Assembly: GCA_016875155.1 (NCBI GenBank) | Contig: VGSD01000002.1 | Coordinates: 1 to 26,041 of the forward strand | Length of the DNA: 26,041 bases | Direction of reading: 5' to 3' | From: Deltaproteobacteria bacterium | Lineage (GTDB): Bacteria > Desulfobacterota > BSN033 > UBA1163 | Shown here: positions 1 through 9,020 of the stretch, piece by piece | Numbering within the stretch: the first letter of the stretch is position 1 | How the letters are laid out: every line of letters starts with the position of its first letter | The notes under the pieces: model-generated | What the model was told of the DNA's origin: nothing | Seen by the model: only the letters and a program-made list of their open reading frames with translations | The model's database searches: none | Position numbers and translations under genes: made by a program

Positions 1-1
1 T

Positions 2-91
2 GTAGATGTCGACATGATAGCGATAGAGACCGGGATTAAAGATTTGGCAGAGCATCATGACCATTATTTATATGGTGTTTCAAAGAGATGA
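2..91 (+). CDS. Antitoxin-like protein, C-terminal end only
   Basis: This is an open frame entering from the left edge and ending at TGA 89-91, giving about 29 residues that end in DLAEHHDHYLYGVSKR. The stop overlaps the ATG of the following PIN-domain gene (ATGA), the usual antitoxin-toxin arrangement. Tails of this DLAEHHDHYLYG type are, from memory, common in small antitoxins paired with PIN toxins; the DNA-binding N-terminus lies outside the window, so the family cannot be confirmed. The role as antitoxin is inferred from the tail and the overlap. Confidence 0.6.
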   Translation, partial: VDVDMIAIETGIKDLAEHHDHYLYGVSKR

Positions 92-504
92 TACGTAAGG
101 TGTTTGTAGATACCAGTGCATGGTTGGCTCTCGTCAATAAATCAGATGCTGCCCACCAGAAGGCCAAGAAGGTACGCGATGCCCTTTTAAAAGATCACAT
201 CCAATTCGTAGTTACCAATTATGTGATGGTTGAGATAGCAAATGCACTATGCAGAATTCCTCACAGAGAAACAGCAGTGAAGCTTATAAATTTTATAGAA
301 ATGACCGAAAATATTCAGATCGTGGAAATTGACAAGGAAATTTATAAAGAGGCCTGGCGGGTATACTCGACTTACTTGGATAAGGAATGGAGCCTTACCG
401 ATTGCACAAGTTTTGAAGTCATGAGGGCGAGAAGAATCACCGAAGCCTTTACTACAGATAAGCATTTTGAACAAGCAGGATTCGATGTATTAATAAAAAT
501 TTAA
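88..504 (+). CDS. PIN-domain toxin (VapC-like ribonuclease)
   Basis: This 138-residue protein has the size and layout of a VapC-type PIN toxin, a Mg2+-dependent endoribonuclease restrained by its partner antitoxin. Acidic active-site positions are visible: D8 in FVDTSAW, E49 in NYVMVEIANAL, D105 in LTDCTSFEVM and D124 in FTTDKHFEQAGF. The start ATG overlaps the stop of the upstream antitoxin-like frame, which implies translational coupling. All four acidic residues are present and the length is normal, so it looks intact. The specific RNA target cannot be read from sequence. Confidence 0.9.
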   Translation: MIRKVFVDTSAWLALVNKSDAAHQKAKKVRDALLKDHIQFVVTNYVMVEIANALCRIPHRETAVKLINFIEMTENIQIVEIDKEIYKEAWRVYSTYLDKEWSLTDCTSFEVMRARRITEAFTTDKHFEQAGFDVLIKI

Positions 505-540
505 TCACGTCAATACCTGGTTTAAAAATCACATCTCTTC

Positions 541-846
541 ATTTTTAAATATCCTTTATCCTTGCACCTTTAACCTTATCCCCTACACCCAACACGCTGC
601 ACCCTATATGGTTAAACCCGTAACCTGAAACGGTTTTTTAACACGTAACTCGCAACTTGTAACTTGCAACAATATCTATCCCATTTTTCCAATATTCCAT
701 TTGTGTTCTTTTACTCATCACTGGTAACTGATTACTGATCACTGGGCTTGAACACGCTAACCCGTAATCTGCAACCTGTAACTTGTAACTTTTTTATTCA
801 ACACTTAACACTCAACACTTATCACTAATCACTCACTTACACCTTC
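541..846 (+). repeat. Intergenic short-word repeat tract with heptamer arrays
   Basis: The gene-free stretch 505-848 is built of short recurring words. Two runs are phased at exactly 7 nt with the consensus YYYGYAA: 642-669 (CACGTAA, CTCGCAA, CTTGTAA, CTTGCAA) and 761-788 (CCCGTAA, TCTGCAA, CCTGTAA, CTTGTAA). Other words (CCTTTATCC, and TTCCAATATTCCAT at 687-700) are reverse complements of words in the tracts near 21905-22080 and 24995, so this tract is in inverted orientation to those. No open frame, RNA gene or clear promoter was recognised here. Confidence 0.75.
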
Positions 847-848
847 CT

Positions 849-1724
849 ATGTTCAGACTGGATCGTTTCCTAACCCTTCATGCCTTCAGACATCTGATGC
901 GCGTCTATCCACAATCAAAGGGTATCCGCATCCCTATTTTGATGTACCACAGCATCTCCGATGAACCAGAAAAGGGCCACCCCTATTATTGGATTAATAC
1001 ATCTCCAAAGCTCTTTGCCGAACAGATGCAATTTCTTCACGACAACAAATATAAAGTTATATCCCTTGAAGAAGCATGCAGTGCCTTAAACAGTAACTTG
1101 CAACCCGCAACCCGCAACCCGCAACCCGTAACAGATAATTTAGTTGTTTTGACCTTTGACGATGGCTACCTTGACTTTTACACAGATGCCTTTCCGGCAT
1201 TGCAGCGGTTCGGCTACACCGCAACGATCTTTCTCCCAACAGCTTTCATCGGAAATAGCAAACCAGGGTTGGCTGGCAAAAAACATTTGGACTGGGGTCA
1301 TGTCCGAGAATTAAAACAACAAGGAATCAGCTTCGGATCCCATACCGTTAATCACCGGCAGTTGTGGAAGTGTGAAGATAGTGTATTAGAGTCCGAATTG
1401 CGGGAGTCCAGGAAGACGATTGAGGAAAAAGCAGGCGAGGGTGTTGAAACATTCTGCTACCCATACTGGTTTCCAGAGCAGGACAAGATCTTTGTTGTAA
1501 GAATTAAAGAATTACTTCGTAACTGTGGATATTTATGTGGCACGGGGACACGGATTGGCACAATTCATCAACCTGGCGAAAAAATGGTTCTCAAACGGAT
1601 TCCCCTAAATTCAGCAGACGACCTTTGTTTATTCTCAGAAAAACTTTCAGGAAATTATGATTGGTTGCAGATTATCCAGCGAGCATACAAAATGTTTAAA
1701 ACCAGAAAAATAGATACAATATAA
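849..1724 (+). CDS. Polysaccharide deacetylase (NodB homology domain) family protein
   Basis: This 291-residue protein belongs to the carbohydrate esterase 4/NodB family, which removes N- or O-acetyl groups from polysaccharides. Visible motifs: IPILMYHSI at about 28-36, the metal/catalytic TFDDGY at 102-107, the zinc-binding SHTVNH at 164-169, and FCYPYW at 202-207, where the family usually has a YPxG-like loop. No signal peptide is obvious; the N-terminus is basic and amphipathic. Residues about 81-97, between the N-terminal strand region and the catalytic Asp motif, are encoded by a 7-nt tandem array matching the upstream intergenic repeats. The ATG at 849 has a poor ribosome binding site. 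It is the first gene of the polysaccharide locus. The fold is clear, the substrate unknown. Confidence 0.88.
   Translation: MFRLDRFLTLHAFRHLMRVYPQSKGIRIPILMYHSISDEPEKGHPYYWINTSPKLFAEQMQFLHDNKYKVISLEEACSALNSNLQPATRNPQPVTDNLVVLTFDDGYLDFYTDAFPALQRFGYTATIFLPTAFIGNSKPGLAGKKHLDWGHVRELKQQGISFGSHTVNHRQLWKCEDSVLESELRESRKTIEEKAGEGVETFCYPYWFPEQDKIFVVRIKELLRNCGYLCGTGTRIGTIHQPGEKMVLKRIPLNSADDLCLFSEKLSGNYDWLQIIQRAYKMFKTRKIDTI
1090..1131 (+). repeat. In-frame heptamer tandem array inside the deacetylase gene
   Basis: Six consecutive 7-nt units lie within the coding sequence: ACAGTAA, CTTGCAA, three copies of CCCGCAA, then CCCGTAA. They match the YYYGYAA words of the intergenic tract at 642-669 and 761-788. 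Because 42 nt is a multiple of three, the frame stays open and encodes a Pro/Asn/Thr/Gln-rich linker before the TFDDGY motif. Confidence 0.85.
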
Positions 1725-1789
1725 CAATAATAAGTGCCCGAAACATTAAAAGAAACGTCATCTAAAAACATTTGGCGGGAACACCAATC

Positions 1790-2662
1790 ATGTCACGTTT
1801 AATACGTTATGTCGTTATAACTCCGGTTCGAGATGAGGAAAATTATATCGGTTCTACAATTCAGTCCATGGTGAGACAAACCGTTCTTCCGCAAGAATGG
1901 ATTATTGTAAATGATGGTTCATCGGATAGAACCGGCGAGATTATAGACAGCGCGGCAAGAGAGTATCCATTGATCAAGACACTGCACCGTAAGGATCGGG
2001 GTTCTCGAAAAGCTGGAGGTGGTGTAATTGAAGCCTTCTATGATGGGTATTCCAGTATTGAGTCGAACGATTGGGAATTCATAGTGAAACTGGACGGAGA
2101 CCTGTCTTTCGATATGGATTATTTTGAGAAATGTTTTGAAAAATTTCAAGACATCCCCAAACTGGGAATTGGGGGAGGAGCAATTTTTAACTTAATAGAC
2201 GGATCTTTGGTTTTAGAAAAACACCCGAGATTCCATGTCCGCGGAGCGACCAAGATTTACCGGCGGGTATGCTGGGAGGCCATTGGTGGTTTGATCCTTG
2301 CTCCAGGATGGGATACACTTGATGAAGTGAAGGCCAACATGATGGGTTTTGAGACAAAAACCTTCTTTAATCTCTGCATAGTCCACCACCGTTATACTGG
2401 AGCAGCCGACGGCACCTGGAAGGATTCTGTCAAGAATGGTTTATCAGATTATATTTCAGGCTATCACCCGATTTTCATGCTGCTCAAATGTCTGAAAAGG
2501 ATGGCAGTCCGACCTTTTATGATCCATGCCATGGGGCTGATGTACGGATTTATGAGCGGATACGCAAGGCGTGTTCCTCAGGTAGACGACCGGAAACTGA
2601 TTGAATACATCCAGCGCGAACAGATCAGAAAGCTCTTGTTTAAACCGTCCATTTGGAATTAA
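1790..2662 (+). CDS. Glycosyltransferase family 2 protein
   Basis: This is a GT-A fold, family 2 glycosyltransferase of 290 residues. Visible are an N-terminal VVITPVRDEENYIGSTI strand-helix, the nucleotide-binding NDGSSD at 41-46, and the metal-binding DGD at 102-104 (VKLDGDLSFD). It would transfer a sugar from an NDP-sugar to a growing lipid-linked oligosaccharide on the cytoplasmic face. I chose ATG 1790 (MSRLIRYVV) with GCGGGA upstream over an in-frame TTG at 1772. The C-terminal third carries a weakly hydrophobic segment that may touch the membrane. Donor and acceptor cannot be deduced. It lies 65 nt after the deacetylase. Confidence 0.88.
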   Translation: MSRLIRYVVITPVRDEENYIGSTIQSMVRQTVLPQEWIIVNDGSSDRTGEIIDSAAREYPLIKTLHRKDRGSRKAGGGVIEAFYDGYSSIESNDWEFIVKLDGDLSFDMDYFEKCFEKFQDIPKLGIGGGAIFNLIDGSLVLEKHPRFHVRGATKIYRRVCWEAIGGLILAPGWDTLDEVKANMMGFETKTFFNLCIVHHRYTGAADGTWKDSVKNGLSDYISGYHPIFMLLKCLKRMAVRPFMIHAMGLMYGFMSGYARRVPQVDDRKLIEYIQREQIRKLLFKPSIWN

Positions 2663-2748
2663 AGGCAAGCCTACTTATCCATACAATTAACATATAGGCA
2701 ATTTCAGTTCTGGCGATAAATTTCTCCCTCGTTTTCTATATTAGGGCC

Positions 2749-3786
2749 ATGGTTAAAAAAGAGCTTTCCATTATTATCGTAAATTGGCACTCTGCTGATT
2801 ATTTACAGGCCTGCGTCCGTTCCATTTATGAGCACACCTTGGCTGTGGACTTTGAGGTGATCGTCGTTGACAATGCTTCCTTCGAAGGATGCGGTGAATG
2901 GTTGGCACGGGAATATCCTGATGTTATCTTTGTCCAGAGCCAGACTAATTTGGGTTTCGCCCGCGCAAACAACCTCGGAGTTCAATACGCCAGCGGGAGA
3001 GTCCTTCTATTCCTGAACCCGGACACAGAAGTACGGGACCGGGCCATAGAACGTCTTTATGAACACCTCAAGAGTCTAACTGATCCCGGGGTGGTTGGTT
3101 GCCGTTTGCTGAACAGTGACGGATCCCTGCAGACGAGTTGCGTTCAGTCTCTCCCCACTCTGCTGAACCAGGTTCTCGATATGGGGGTCCTTCAGAGGTG
3201 GTTTCCGAAGTCTCGCCTCTGGGGCATGAAATCACTCTTTGTTGCGGGGAAATCTGCGCAAGAAGTGGAGGCCATTTCAGGGGCATGCATGATGATCGGA
3301 CGGAATGTGTTTGACTTAGTTGGGGGATTTAGCTCTGACTATTTTATGTATACCGAAGACCTTGACCTTTGTTTCAAGACACGGTGTGCCGGCTTTCGGA
3401 ATTATCATATCAATGGTCCCCTCATCATCCATCATGGGGGAAAGAGTTCCGAACAGGCACGAAGTGATTTTTCGAATGTGATAATGCGGGAGTCGGTGAG
3501 GCGGTTTTTACATAAATCATACGGCGGCTTATACAGCGGTTGTTATAGGGTGTCTCTTAGTATAGCAGCGGTACTTCGGCTTGTTTTGCTTGTGTTGCTG
3601 TTTCCTGTCTGGTTGGTCCGGAATAGGACACGCAGATGGAGTACGGCGGTTCGGAAATGGTTCGCCATCCTGCGCTGGGGTCTTGGACTGGAGCGTTGGA
3701 CACGGCGATATGAGCAAATCGAACGGGTGCCCGCCTGTTCCACCGATAAAAAGATTAAAGCATGTGCGGAATCTGCGGGAAACTGA
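2749..3786 (+). CDS. Glycosyltransferase family 2 protein, rhamnosyltransferase-like
   Basis: This 345-residue GT2 enzyme resembles WbbL/rhamnosyltransferase-type proteins. It has LSIIIVNWHSADYL at the N-terminus, VVDNAS, an NLGFARANNLG segment, the NPDTE motif at 90-94 in place of a plain DXD, and MYTEDLDLCFKTRCAGF with the catalytic-base acidic pair. A hydrophobic stretch near residues 265-285 and a basic tail suggest membrane association. The 3' end overlaps the next gene (asparagine-synthetase-like) by 25 nt in another frame, indicating coupled translation. A rhamnose donor would agree with the RmlA homologue at 20969, but this is only inference. Confidence 0.87.
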   Translation: MVKKELSIIIVNWHSADYLQACVRSIYEHTLAVDFEVIVVDNASFEGCGEWLAREYPDVIFVQSQTNLGFARANNLGVQYASGRVLLFLNPDTEVRDRAIERLYEHLKSLTDPGVVGCRLLNSDGSLQTSCVQSLPTLLNQVLDMGVLQRWFPKSRLWGMKSLFVAGKSAQEVEAISGACMMIGRNVFDLVGGFSSDYFMYTEDLDLCFKTRCAGFRNYHINGPLIIHHGGKSSEQARSDFSNVIMRESVRRFLHKSYGGLYSGCYRVSLSIAAVLRLVLLVLLFPVWLVRNRTRRWSTAVRKWFAILRWGLGLERWTRRYEQIERVPACSTDKKIKACAESAGN

Positions 3787-5651
3787 ATTTTGATCGCCAG
3801 CAACCGGTGGACCGAACCTTCCTCCGCCGGATGATGGAGTTGATCCGACATCGGGGGCCGGACGGTGGCGGTGAGTACTATTCCGGCCACATCGGTCTGG
3901 GGCATCGACGGTTGAGTATTATCGATCTCAAGACTGGTGATCAGCCTATTTCCAATGAAGATGAGACGGTCTGGGTCGTCTTCAACGGGGAGGTCTATAA
4001 TTTCCAGGAACTGCGAGTGGATTTGGAGTCCCGTGGTCACAAGTTTAAATCTTCCACGGACACTGAAGTTATTGTCCACCTCTACGAAGAAGCAGGTGTG
4101 GAATGCGTACCACGGCTTAGGGGAATGTTTGCGTTTGCACTTTGGGATAGGCAAAATCAGCTTCTTCTTCTTGCCCGAGACAGGGTTGGAATTAAACCAC
4201 TTTACTACACCATCACCCCAAATGGGTTTATCTTTGCATCGGAAATCAAGGCAATCCTTGCTGACCCGTCGGTCGAACGACGAATCAACCCACACGCTAT
4301 TGACCGGTTCCTCACCTATGGTTACTTGCCGGGAAACGAAACGCTCCTTGAGGGCATTTATAAGCTAGAGCCTGGCCATTACATGACTGTATCCGATGGG
4401 AAGACCTCTAAGCGGCAATATTGGGATCTGCACTTCGAAACTTCCCCGCAATGGAAGAACTTTGGCGATGCGGTGGAAGAACTGCGGGTGCTGCTGCGAC
4501 AAACAGTCAAGGACCACATGATCAGTGATGTGCCTGTGGGCGTGCTGTTGAGCGGTGGGGTGGACTCGACAGGGGTTTTGCGCTATGCTGTGGAGCAGAC
4601 TAACAAACCCATCCACACGTTTACTATTGGATTCAATAGTGAGCGCTTTGCGGATGAGCGAACCTATGCCCGACTGGCTGCTCAACGATACGCGACAGTG
4701 CACCAGGATATTACCATGACTGCCAAAGACTTTTGCGACTTTCTGCCGGAGTATGTCTGGCACATGGAGGAACCTGTCTTCGAGCCGCCAGCTATTGCGT
4801 TATACTATGTCTCAAAGCTTGCCCGTGAATCGGGAATCAAGGTTCTTTTATCGGGCGAAGGTGGGGACGAAGCCTTCGGCGGTTATCAGAACTACCGAAA
4901 TCTCCTCTTACTGGAAGATCTGAAGTCATTTTTCGGCCCTGCAAAAGGATTACTTCGTTTTGGATTCCGATCATTAGGATTAGCTGGATGGAGCCGCATC
5001 GGACGATACAGCAGCTTCGTGAATCTGCCATTGTCAGAATACTATTTGAGCCGAACCGCGACACCCGACTCAGATTTAAACCGATTGAAACATTTCCTAT
5101 ACACGAAAGAGTTTACAGAGACCCTTAGGGTACATGATTCTCATGCCCCCACGCGTAACCTATTCGCCATGATTGATGGCCAGATGTCACTCAATCGCAT
5201 GCTCTATGTAGATACGAAAACCTGGTTGCCTGACGATCTGCTGATCAAGGCGGACAAAATGACCATGGCCACCTCCGTAGAGCTAAGGGTACCCTTGCTG
5301 GATTTCCAAGTGCTAGAGTTCGCTGCCTCGTTGCCAACCAGTTTTAAGGTTCGCAGATGGACTACCAAACGAGTCTTGAAAGCGGCTCTGCAGGACTCAG
5401 TCCCGAGGGAAATCCTCAAACGGAAAAAGACCGGTTTCCCTGTTCCATATGACAAATGGTTGTACAATGGAATGCATGATTTTGTCTCTGACTCCATCCT
5501 GGTTCAAAACTCAGCTTTGGGCTCCTATTTTGACAGAGGAAAAGTTCGACACCTGCTCCATACGCATCGGCAAAACGGAAATTTATCTAAGGAAGTGTTC
5601 TGTCTTCTCATGATTGAGCTTTGGTATAGAGCGTTTATGCTCAAACGTTGA
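3762..5651 (+). CDS. asnB: Asparagine synthase (glutamine-hydrolysing) family protein
   Basis: The 629-residue protein has the two AsnB domains. The N-terminal Ntn glutaminase begins MCGICGKLNF, so Cys2 becomes the nucleophile after Met removal, and contains the RHRGPDG and NGEVYN motifs. The C-terminal ATP-pyrophosphatase domain carries LLSGGVDST, with SGGVDS at 264-269, followed by SGEGGDEAFGGY. The catalytic features appear intact. AsnB converts aspartate to asparagine using glutamine and ATP; copies in polysaccharide clusters are thought to amidate sugar acids or other acceptors, so the in vivo substrate may not be aspartate. It overlaps the preceding GT2 gene by 25 nt. Start choice is fixed by the required N-terminal Cys. 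Confidence 0.92.
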   Translation: MCGICGKLNFDRQQPVDRTFLRRMMELIRHRGPDGGGEYYSGHIGLGHRRLSIIDLKTGDQPISNEDETVWVVFNGEVYNFQELRVDLESRGHKFKSSTDTEVIVHLYEEAGVECVPRLRGMFAFALWDRQNQLLLLARDRVGIKPLYYTITPNGFIFASEIKAILADPSVERRINPHAIDRFLTYGYLPGNETLLEGIYKLEPGHYMTVSDGKTSKRQYWDLHFETSPQWKNFGDAVEELRVLLRQTVKDHMISDVPVGVLLSGGVDSTGVLRYAVEQTNKPIHTFTIGFNSERFADERTYARLAAQRYATVHQDITMTAKDFCDFLPEYVWHMEEPVFEPPAIALYYVSKLARESGIKVLLSGEGGDEAFGGYQNYRNLLLLEDLKSFFGPAKGLLRFGFRSLGLAGWSRIGRYSSFVNLPLSEYYLSRTATPDSDLNRLKHFLYTKEFTETLRVHDSHAPTRNLFAMIDGQMSLNRMLYVDTKTWLPDDLLIKADKMTMATSVELRVPLLDFQVLEFAASLPTSFKVRRWTTKRVLKAALQDSVPREILKRKKTGFPVPYDKWLYNGMHDFVSDSILVQNSALGSYFDRGKVRHLLHTHRQNGNLSKEVFCLLMIELWYRAFMLKR

Positions 5652-5706
5652 CTCTCATACTTTGGCTCTGGGGAGAGAAAAACAATTCTTTCAGGGAGAG
5701 TAAACC

Positions 5707-6900
5707 ATGGACGACCATCAACGACCACTTAAAGTTCTTCATAGTTTTCCTCACCGCCTCGGTAAGGCACGGATCTGCACTACCGCATGGCAGGAGATAG
5801 ATAGCGCGGCGGCCGCAGGGGCAGATATGCTTGTCATGGCTGGTGATTCGGTGCGGCCATTTCTCAGGCCGGTACGGCTGAGGACAACTCTTTCACGTGG
5901 TAAACTGAGAATACCATATCGTTTATTAGGAACAATGAGAGCTTGTATGCTCCACGACTGGCTGGTAGCCAGACAGTTGCCGAAGATGACCGGGCAGATA
6001 GATATTATTCACGCATGGCCATTAGGGGCATTAAACACAATCAAAGTTGCAAAACGACTAGGAATTCCTGTGGCCCTTGAGCGTTGTAATGCGCACACTC
6101 GTTTTGCCTATGAGGTTGTTCAAAAGGAATGCGAACAGGTAGGTGTGTCGCTACCTAAAGATCATGAGCATGCATATAACGAGGACATCCTGCGACGGGA
6201 AGAAGAGGAATATAGCCTTGCAGATGCCATCCTATGCCCCTCGGATTTCGTTGTTAAAACATTCGTAGACCAAGGATTTCCTAAAGAGCGGTTAGTTCGT
6301 TTCATCTATGGGGTAGACGAAAATAAATTTTTCCCAGATTACAACCGCAGTGTTCCTGAACGCGGGGGGCTGACAATGATTTTTGTTGGCGTATGCGCTG
6401 TTCGAAAGGGACTGCATTATGCATTGGAGGCATGGCTCCAATCCTTGGCTTGCCGCGACGGCCGTTTTCTGATTGCCGGCGAGTTTATCCCAGCCTACCG
6501 GGATAAGCTGGCTCCCATGCTAGCCCATCCAAGTGTAGAGGTGCTCGGACACCGAGACGATGTACCAGAACTTATGCGCCAAAGTGATCTTTTCGTTCTT
6601 CCGAGCATTGAAGAAGGGTTTGGGTTGGTTTGCACCGAAGCCATGGCCACAGGTTGCGTACCGCTGGTGTCGGATGCCTGCACGGACCTGTGCCGTGACA
6701 TGGAAAACGGGATGGTACATCCAGCGGGGGACGTAAAAGGACTAACAACGCATATTAACCTGCTGCATGAACGTCGAGACATTCTAACCCAATTGCGCGA
6801 CACAGGTCTACGGTCGATTCCATCGATTTCGTGGATGGCTGCTGGAAGATCGCTCATAGAGGCGTATCGAAGAGTCCTTTTTTCAAGTCGTTCGTCATGA
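5707..6900 (+). CDS. Glycosyltransferase family 4 protein
   Basis: This 397-residue GT-B glycosyltransferase has an N-terminal Rossmann half (VLHSFPHRLGKARICTT) and a clear C-terminal GT4 half: MIFVGVCAVRKGLHYALEA, a VEVLGHRDDVPELM segment, FVLPSIEEGFGLVCTEAMA with the E303-x7-E311 donor-binding pair, and GCVPLVSDAC. It would be a retaining transferase acting on the cytoplasmic side. The ATG at 5707 follows a good ribosome binding site (AGGGAG at 5694-5699). It lies 55 nt after the asparagine-synthase gene. The sugar donor is unknown. Confidence 0.9.
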   Translation: MDDHQRPLKVLHSFPHRLGKARICTTAWQEIDSAAAAGADMLVMAGDSVRPFLRPVRLRTTLSRGKLRIPYRLLGTMRACMLHDWLVARQLPKMTGQIDIIHAWPLGALNTIKVAKRLGIPVALERCNAHTRFAYEVVQKECEQVGVSLPKDHEHAYNEDILRREEEEYSLADAILCPSDFVVKTFVDQGFPKERLVRFIYGVDENKFFPDYNRSVPERGGLTMIFVGVCAVRKGLHYALEAWLQSLACRDGRFLIAGEFIPAYRDKLAPMLAHPSVEVLGHRDDVPELMRQSDLFVLPSIEEGFGLVCTEAMATGCVPLVSDACTDLCRDMENGMVHPAGDVKGLTTHINLLHERRDILTQLRDTGLRSIPSISWMAAGRSLIEAYRRVLFSSRSS

Positions 6901-6995
6901 TGGGTAGATAGAAGAACAGGCAGCGATGAAAAAATCGTGATAGATTTCAGATAGGATGGTGCCTGTGTTTGGTTTTGGTAAGGAGTAAGGCGCTT

Positions 6996-7787
6996 ATGAG
7001 GCACGAATTGTCGCAACGGCTCAGGGGCAAATTTAAGGATTGCTTGTATCGTGGCATCAGTGATGTTGGGTATCGATTGACTCCGCGATCTTACCTGGCT
7101 GATATCGAGATGTGGTACCACCTGCGGAAGTTATTCGCTCGGCAGGGGATAAACACAGTCCTCGACGTGGGGGCAAATGAAGGACAATACAGGAACTTCC
7201 TACGACGTCGCTGCGGTTTTAATGGGTGGATTGTCTCTTTTGAGCCGGTGCGATCTGTCTTCGAGGTGTTAAAAACAAAGGCTAAGGTAGATCATCGCTG
7301 GCTCACTTTCAATTGTGCCATAGGTAGTCAGAGGGGGAGATGTGAGCTCAACGTGATGCGCGATACACATTTCAGTTCATTTCTTGATCCTTTGCAGACT
7401 AACGTACACCGTTCCAATATCATTGAGAAAAACGTTGTGGAGCGGCGGGAAACTGTTGAAGTGCAATGTCTGTCCGACATAATACCCTGGCTATCACGGA
7501 GATATCCGATTGGCAGGATTTACCTAAAAACAGACACACAGGGGCACGACCTCGAAGTGCTTCGGGGAGCAAGGGGTGAATTGAATACTATTGTAGCACT
7601 GCAGATAGAAGTCCCCGTCAAGCCTGTCTACAATGTAATGCCGACCTTTTCACAGATGATAGATGCACTCGCCGTTTATGGCTTTGATGTTACAGGGATG
7701 TTCGTTGTTTCTCGGGATGAACTGATGCGGGTCATAGAATTCGACTGTGTTGCAGTCAATAACAAAATGGTTTCACGTCCGTCGTGA
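6996..7787 (+). CDS. FkbM family methyltransferase
   Basis: This 263-residue SAM-dependent methyltransferase is of the FkbM family, which usually methylates sugar hydroxyls. DVGANEG at 57-63 is SAM-binding motif I; FEPV follows, and downstream come AIGSQRG, the family-typical YLKTDTQGHDLEVLRGA and a LQIEVPV segment. I chose ATG 6996 because AGGAG lies 10 nt upstream (6981-6985); an in-frame TTG at 6969 would add nine residues and has no ribosome binding site. Flanked by glycosyltransferases, it most likely O-methylates a sugar of the repeat unit or caps a chain end. Confidence 0.9.
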   Translation: MRHELSQRLRGKFKDCLYRGISDVGYRLTPRSYLADIEMWYHLRKLFARQGINTVLDVGANEGQYRNFLRRRCGFNGWIVSFEPVRSVFEVLKTKAKVDHRWLTFNCAIGSQRGRCELNVMRDTHFSSFLDPLQTNVHRSNIIEKNVVERRETVEVQCLSDIIPWLSRRYPIGRIYLKTDTQGHDLEVLRGARGELNTIVALQIEVPVKPVYNVMPTFSQMIDALAVYGFDVTGMFVVSRDELMRVIEFDCVAVNNKMVSRPS

Positions 7788-7914
7788 GGCGGGTGCCGAT
7801 TTATGGGATATACAGACGCAGGTTTGCTGGGCCAGCTGGTTTATTTACCTCCCTGCCGAAGAGTCTGTCAAGGGTTTACCTCTTCATCTCAATGATAATT
7901 TCTTAAACTGACAC

Positions 7915-8910
7915 ATGAAAATCAGCGTACTCATTCCCACTTATAACGCTGCCAAGACAATAGAGATGAGTCTGGCCTCTGTGTTTCGGCAGACCATCCA
8001 GCCCGACGAGATCGTGGTCCTGGTGGACGGTGGCACTGACGAGACCGTTTCGCGATTAGATCCATTGAAAGGACGTATCAATCTCGTCGTCCAAGAGAAT
8101 CGCGGTGTGGCACAAGCGCGCAATCGTCTGGTGGAGCTTGCCCAGGGAGAAATGTTGGCGTTTCTCGACTCGGATGACGTATGGCACCCCAAATACCTGG
8201 AGGTGCAGCATGGCCTTCTTCAGGACTATCCCTCTGCGGTGGCCAGCTTTACAGGACATATACGGTTTCATGGATATGGAGAATATGAGTGTTCAAATGT
8301 GCTGGACGAAGATCGTGATCACGCGACTCTGATTGACCGTGTGGAATTCTTCCGGTGCTATAACACCACCACAGCCGTTTTCGGCAGTATGAGTTATTGC
8401 TGTGTACGCCGTCAGACCTTCGAGAAAATAGGGTCAAACCCCTTCAGCACGGGCCTTCATGGCGTTGAGGATTCCTATCTTTGTTACCAGCTCGCACTCC
8501 TCGGGTCAGTGGTCTATCTGCCATCCCCACTTGTGGCCTATAGGATAACCGAGGGTTCGCTTTCGGTGAATCGATTGAGAAACCTCGGGTTGTGGGTGCA
8601 TGCTTTTGAAATGCTCCAAGAGCCTTATCGGAGGAGTGCTCCTCTCGCATTAGCCAAGGCTTTCGCCGCTGGATATGCATCCAAGCGAAGAGAGTATGCC
8701 AAAGTCCTTTTGGGGGTCGGGAAAAGTGTCGAGGCTCGACGTCAATTGATTCGGTCCTTGGGCAACTGCTGGCATCCGCCATCGCTATGCAAATCCTTAG
8801 GATTGCTACTTCTAAGTTTACTTCCTCCAGTCCTGCAGCCTCAATGGCCATCAAGTGTTAGACAGGTTGGAGTGCCTCCCGTGGCCTGCGGAAAAAATGG
8901 GATGAATTAG
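7915..8910 (+). CDS. Glycosyltransferase family 2 protein
   Basis: This is a classical GT2 enzyme of 331 residues. It begins MKISVLIPTYNAAKTI, has LVDGGTDET as the nucleotide loop, ENRGVAQARN, and the metal-binding DSDD at 85-88 followed by VWHPKYLE, typical of the EpsE/WcaA-like group. A GVEDSYLCYQLALLG segment supplies the likely catalytic acidic residues. The C-terminal 80 residues are basic and partly hydrophobic. It follows the FkbM gene after a 127-nt gap in which I see no further gene. Acceptor and donor are unknown. Confidence 0.9.
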   Translation: MKISVLIPTYNAAKTIEMSLASVFRQTIQPDEIVVLVDGGTDETVSRLDPLKGRINLVVQENRGVAQARNRLVELAQGEMLAFLDSDDVWHPKYLEVQHGLLQDYPSAVASFTGHIRFHGYGEYECSNVLDEDRDHATLIDRVEFFRCYNTTTAVFGSMSYCCVRRQTFEKIGSNPFSTGLHGVEDSYLCYQLALLGSVVYLPSPLVAYRITEGSLSVNRLRNLGLWVHAFEMLQEPYRRSAPLALAKAFAAGYASKRREYAKVLLGVGKSVEARRQLIRSLGNCWHPPSLCKSLGLLLLSLLPPVLQPQWPSSVRQVGVPPVACGKNGMN

Positions 8911-9020
8911 ATGTACTTATTCTTTCTATATTTGAATAAATTAAGGCAACACACGGTTATCAAGGAAGTGGATTATTCTTGAAAAGCAAGTCGATGACGG
9001 TGTGTGTTGCATGAAATGAA

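Noticed and set aside
541..846. A CRISPR array.
   Set aside because: The repeats are 7 nt and degenerate, with no constant repeat of 25-40 nt and no unique spacers of even length; no cas genes are present.
3543..4295. A 250-codon minus-strand frame opposite the GT2 and asparagine-synthase genes.
   Set aside because: It lies wholly antisense to two well-supported genes and has no family motifs.
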